In this document: positions 7,151 to 8,777 of the stretch, piece after piece
How the letters are laid out: each line of letters opens with the position of its first letter
Numbering within the stretch: position 1 is the first letter of the stretch
DNA from: an uncultured Lysobacteraceae bacterium
Lineage (GTDB): Bacteria; Pseudomonadota; Gammaproteobacteria; Xanthomonadales; Rhodanobacteraceae
Reading direction: 5' to 3'
Assembly: GCA_946482585.1 (NCBI GenBank)
Contig: CAMLSI010000214.1
Coordinates: 1 to 8,777, forward strand
DNA: 8,777 bases
Position numbers and translations under genes: made by a program
The notes under the pieces: model-generated
What the model saw: only the letters and a program-made list of their open reading frames with translations
The model's database searches: none
What the model was told of the DNA's origin: nothing

Positions 7151-8452
7151 TCAGCGCGGCCGGATCACGGCGCCGCGCCTGACCGTGAAACGTATCCGCC
7201 GGGTGTTGCGGATGTCGGCCAGCGGATCGGCATCGAGCACTACGAGATCGGCGAGCTTGCCGACGGCGAGCGTGCCGCGGTCGTCCAGCCCCAGCGCCGC
7301 GGCGCCGTCGCGCGTCGCCGCGACGATGGCCTGCGCCGGCGTGAATCCCGCGTGTTCGACCAGCAGTGCGAGCTCGTCGTGGGTATGCGGCAGATCGCCC
7401 TCGTCGCGCGGCTCGAACCAGTCGGTGCCCGTGGTCACGCGCACGCCGGCCGCGCGCGCAAGCCGCGTCGCCTGCGCGGCCCAGGCGAATGCGGCATCGG
7501 TCCAGCGCGTATCCATCTGCCCCGGCGCGTAGTCCTTCATCGCCTTGTAGACATACAGCGTCGCGTCGAGGAAGACGCCGCGCTCGGCCATGCGGCGATA
7601 CAGCGCGAGCAGGCGCGGATGGTCCGGCGCGACCGTGCTCCACGGCCCGCGTATGCGCTCGCCGTAGTCGTCCGGCACCGTGTCGACGGCTTCCCAGACG
7701 AGATACGGCGCATGCGACAGCGAACCGATGCCGGCCTCGACGAGATCGCCCGGCGCGGCCGGAAATACGGTCGCATGAGCGGTCGTCAGCAGTCCCTGGC
7801 GGCGCGCTTCGCGGATCAGTGCGCCCGCGAGCCGCGGTTTCAGGTCGCCGTAGACCTTGATGTTGCGCGCGCCCGTGCCGCGCGCCTCGGCCACGGCCTG
7901 GCGCAGGTCGGTCGTCGCGTCGATGCGCCGCGCCCAGGGCGCCTCGCCCGGCGCGCGGCCCGGCGCCATTTCCGCGGTGGGGCCGTTGCGAAAGATCGCG
8001 GGTCCGCCGAACAGCGCGCTGTAGATCAGCGTGGGACCCGGCCATTCGCCGGCCTCGACCGCGCGCTCGATCTCGCCGAGCGCGCGCGCATCGCCGGCCA
8101 GGTCGCGCACGCTCGTCACGCCGCCGCGCAGCGCGGACGCGAGGATGCGATCGCCGCGGCGCGGATCGGGAAAACGGCTCAGGTGCACGTGCGTGTCGAC
8201 GAGCCCCGGCATGACCCAGCCGCCCGCGAGGCCGATCCGCGTCCAGCGCGCATCGGCCTCCGCCGCGGGCCGCGGGCCGTCCTCGTCGATCGCGACGATG
8301 ATGCCGTCGCGCACCAGCAGCGACTTCACCGCGCGCGCCGGCGCGCCGCTGCCGTCGACGAGCTGAAGGTCGGTCAGTTCGAGATAGTCGGCCGCCGGCA
8401 GCGGACCGGCGACCGCGAGCCAGAGCGCGATGCCGCGCAACACCTTCGTCAT
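7151..8452 (-). CDS. Exported metal-dependent amidohydrolase (imidazolonepropionase/prolidase-like)
   Basis: A 433-residue amidohydrolase-superfamily enzyme. The N-terminus has a signal peptide, with a Lys/Arg head, the hydrophobic run IALWLAVAG and a likely cut after PLPA (residue 20), so it should act in the periplasm. The metal centre can be read in order: HVH at 88-90 after MPGLVDT, K199 in NIKVYGD (candidate carboxylated Lys), H226 in TTAHAT, H247 in SLSHAP and D344 in TGTDWF. The C-terminal GTLAVGKLADLVVLDADPL is the usual beta-sandwich closure. The family includes secreted Xaa-Pro and acyl-dipeptide hydrolases, but I cannot assign a substrate. ATG 8452 is chosen because AAGGGGA lies four bases upstream and this start yields a clean signal peptide; ATG 8494 would put a charged extension before it. 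It stands alone, convergent with the cyclase and divergent from a lipoprotein gene. Confidence 0.9.
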   Translation of the reverse strand: MTKVLRGIALWLAVAGPLPAADYLELTDLQLVDGSGAPARAVKSLLVRDGIIVAIDEDGPRPAAEADARWTRIGLAGGWVMPGLVDTHVHLSRFPDPRRGDRILASALRGGVTSVRDLAGDARALGEIERAVEAGEWPGPTLIYSALFGGPAIFRNGPTAEMAPGRAPGEAPWARRIDATTDLRQAVAEARGTGARNIKVYGDLKPRLAGALIREARRQGLLTTAHATVFPAAPGDLVEAGIGSLSHAPYLVWEAVDTVPDDYGERIRGPWSTVAPDHPRLLALYRRMAERGVFLDATLYVYKAMKDYAPGQMDTRWTDAAFAWAAQATRLARAAGVRVTTGTDWFEPRDEGDLPHTHDELALLVEHAGFTPAQAIVAATRDGAAALGLDDRGTLAVGKLADLVVLDADPLADIRNTRRIRFTVRRGAVIRPR

Positions 8453-8658
8453 GGCGTCCCCTTGCGATCGTCGCGCCGCGCAGCGCGGCCGCACACTAGC
8501 ACGCGACCGGGCACGGCTTTCGGCGGCAGACGTCGCGGCGGCATGCAGCGCAGCGATCCGCGCGACGACCGCAACATCGGTGCGTGACGGCCGCCGCCGG
8601 CACGCGGCGCGGGCCGGCCTTGCTAACCTGTATACCTGTGCCTTCTGCGAGAACGCCC
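8453..8658. promoter_or_regulatory. Divergent intergenic region, amidohydrolase and lipoprotein
   Basis: A 206-bp gap that should carry promoters for both flanking genes. On the plus side TATACC (8631-8636) is a possible -10 about 23 bases before the lipoprotein ATG, with no matching -35. ACCTGT occurs twice 8 bp apart (8626-8631 and 8634-8639) around it. On the minus side GCCGCGC and GCGCGGC (8475-8489) are inverted around one base in the amidohydrolase leader. AAGGGGA at 8457-8463 is that gene's ribosome binding site. Confidence 0.4.
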
Positions 8659-8777
8659 ATGCGCCTGCCGCTGCTCGTCGCCGCCGCCCTGCTCTGCTCC
8701 GCCTGCGGCAGCCTGCCGCGTTCGGCCTGTCCCGCCGGCGCGCAGGCGCTGGTCGAGGACGAACTGTTCTTCGGCCT
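8659..8777 (+). CDS. Small lipoprotein, probably DUF3574 family (cut by right edge)
   Basis: Only the first 39 residues are in the window. They begin with a lipoprotein signal: MRLP, a hydrophobic run, then LCSAC, where Cys16 is the likely lipidated residue. The -3 position is Cys rather than Leu, which is slightly unusual; Cys13 is a poorer alternative. After the signal, ACPAGAQALVEDELFFG resembles the start of DUF3574 proteins as I recall them, small Gram-negative lipoproteins of unknown function with a conserved ELYFG/ELFFG stretch. That family assignment rests on a short segment. ATG 8659 is the first start in frame with a good signal peptide, although no strong Shine-Dalgarno is visible before it. 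Confidence 0.65.
   Translation, partial: MRLPLLVAAALLCSACGSLPRSACPAGAQALVEDELFFG

Noticed and set aside
6197..8587. Long open frames opposite the cyclase (minus, 6197-7138) and the amidohydrolase (plus, 7352-8587)
   Set aside because: No recognisable domains, biased composition, and the other strand carries well-supported enzymes.
1..8777. CRISPR arrays, tRNA or rRNA genes, insertion sequences, prophage or defence genes
   Set aside because: I looked for regularly spaced repeats, transposase or integrase motifs and RNA-gene signatures on both strands and saw none.

Overview
The window is GC-rich, tightly packed bacterial DNA. Codons end mostly in G or C, intergenic gaps are short, and several genes overlap. 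The gene content (a leucine-catabolism type HMG-CoA lyase, Rcp1-type receivers with a phytochrome-like kinase core, tandem GGDEF-EAL signalling proteins, a DUF3574-like lipoprotein) fits a free-living, high-GC proteobacterium. A gammaproteobacterium of the Xanthomonadales/Nevskiales type is my best guess. This is inference from gene content only; there is no rRNA or tRNA in the window to fix it.

Layout from left to right. (1) 2-289 (+) is the C-terminal third of 3-hydroxy-3-methylglutaryl-CoA lyase. (2) 290-535 has no supported gene but holds two hairpins, one pairing fully in each transcript that runs into it. (3) 536-5821 (-) is a three-gene signalling operon, transcribed right to left: a REC-REC-GGDEF(degenerate)-EAL c-di-GMP phosphodiesterase; a membrane histidine kinase with seven N-terminal TM segments, CHASE, TM, PAS, HisKA and HATPase; and a stand-alone Rcp1-type response regulator. 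The genes overlap by 8 and 4 bp. (4) 5822-6136 is a divergent regulatory region with a palindrome and an AT-rich patch. (5) 6137-7141 (+) is a GAF-GGDEF diguanylate cyclase with an intact active site and I-site. (6) 7151-8452 (-) is an exported metal-dependent amidohydrolase, convergent with the cyclase and only 9 bp from it. (7) 8659-8777 (+) is the start of a small lipoprotein, probably DUF3574, cut by the window edge.

The centre of interest is 536-7141, which reads as a self-contained c-di-GMP switch. A c-di-GMP-making enzyme and a c-di-GMP-degrading enzyme are transcribed away from each other. The degrading enzyme shares its operon with a periplasm-sensing kinase and a second receiver. 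The first receiver of the phosphodiesterase and the stand-alone receiver align without gaps and are about 57% identical by hand count, so the kinase probably addresses both. The individual domain families are all known. What may be undescribed is this particular wiring and the N-terminal membrane region of the kinase.
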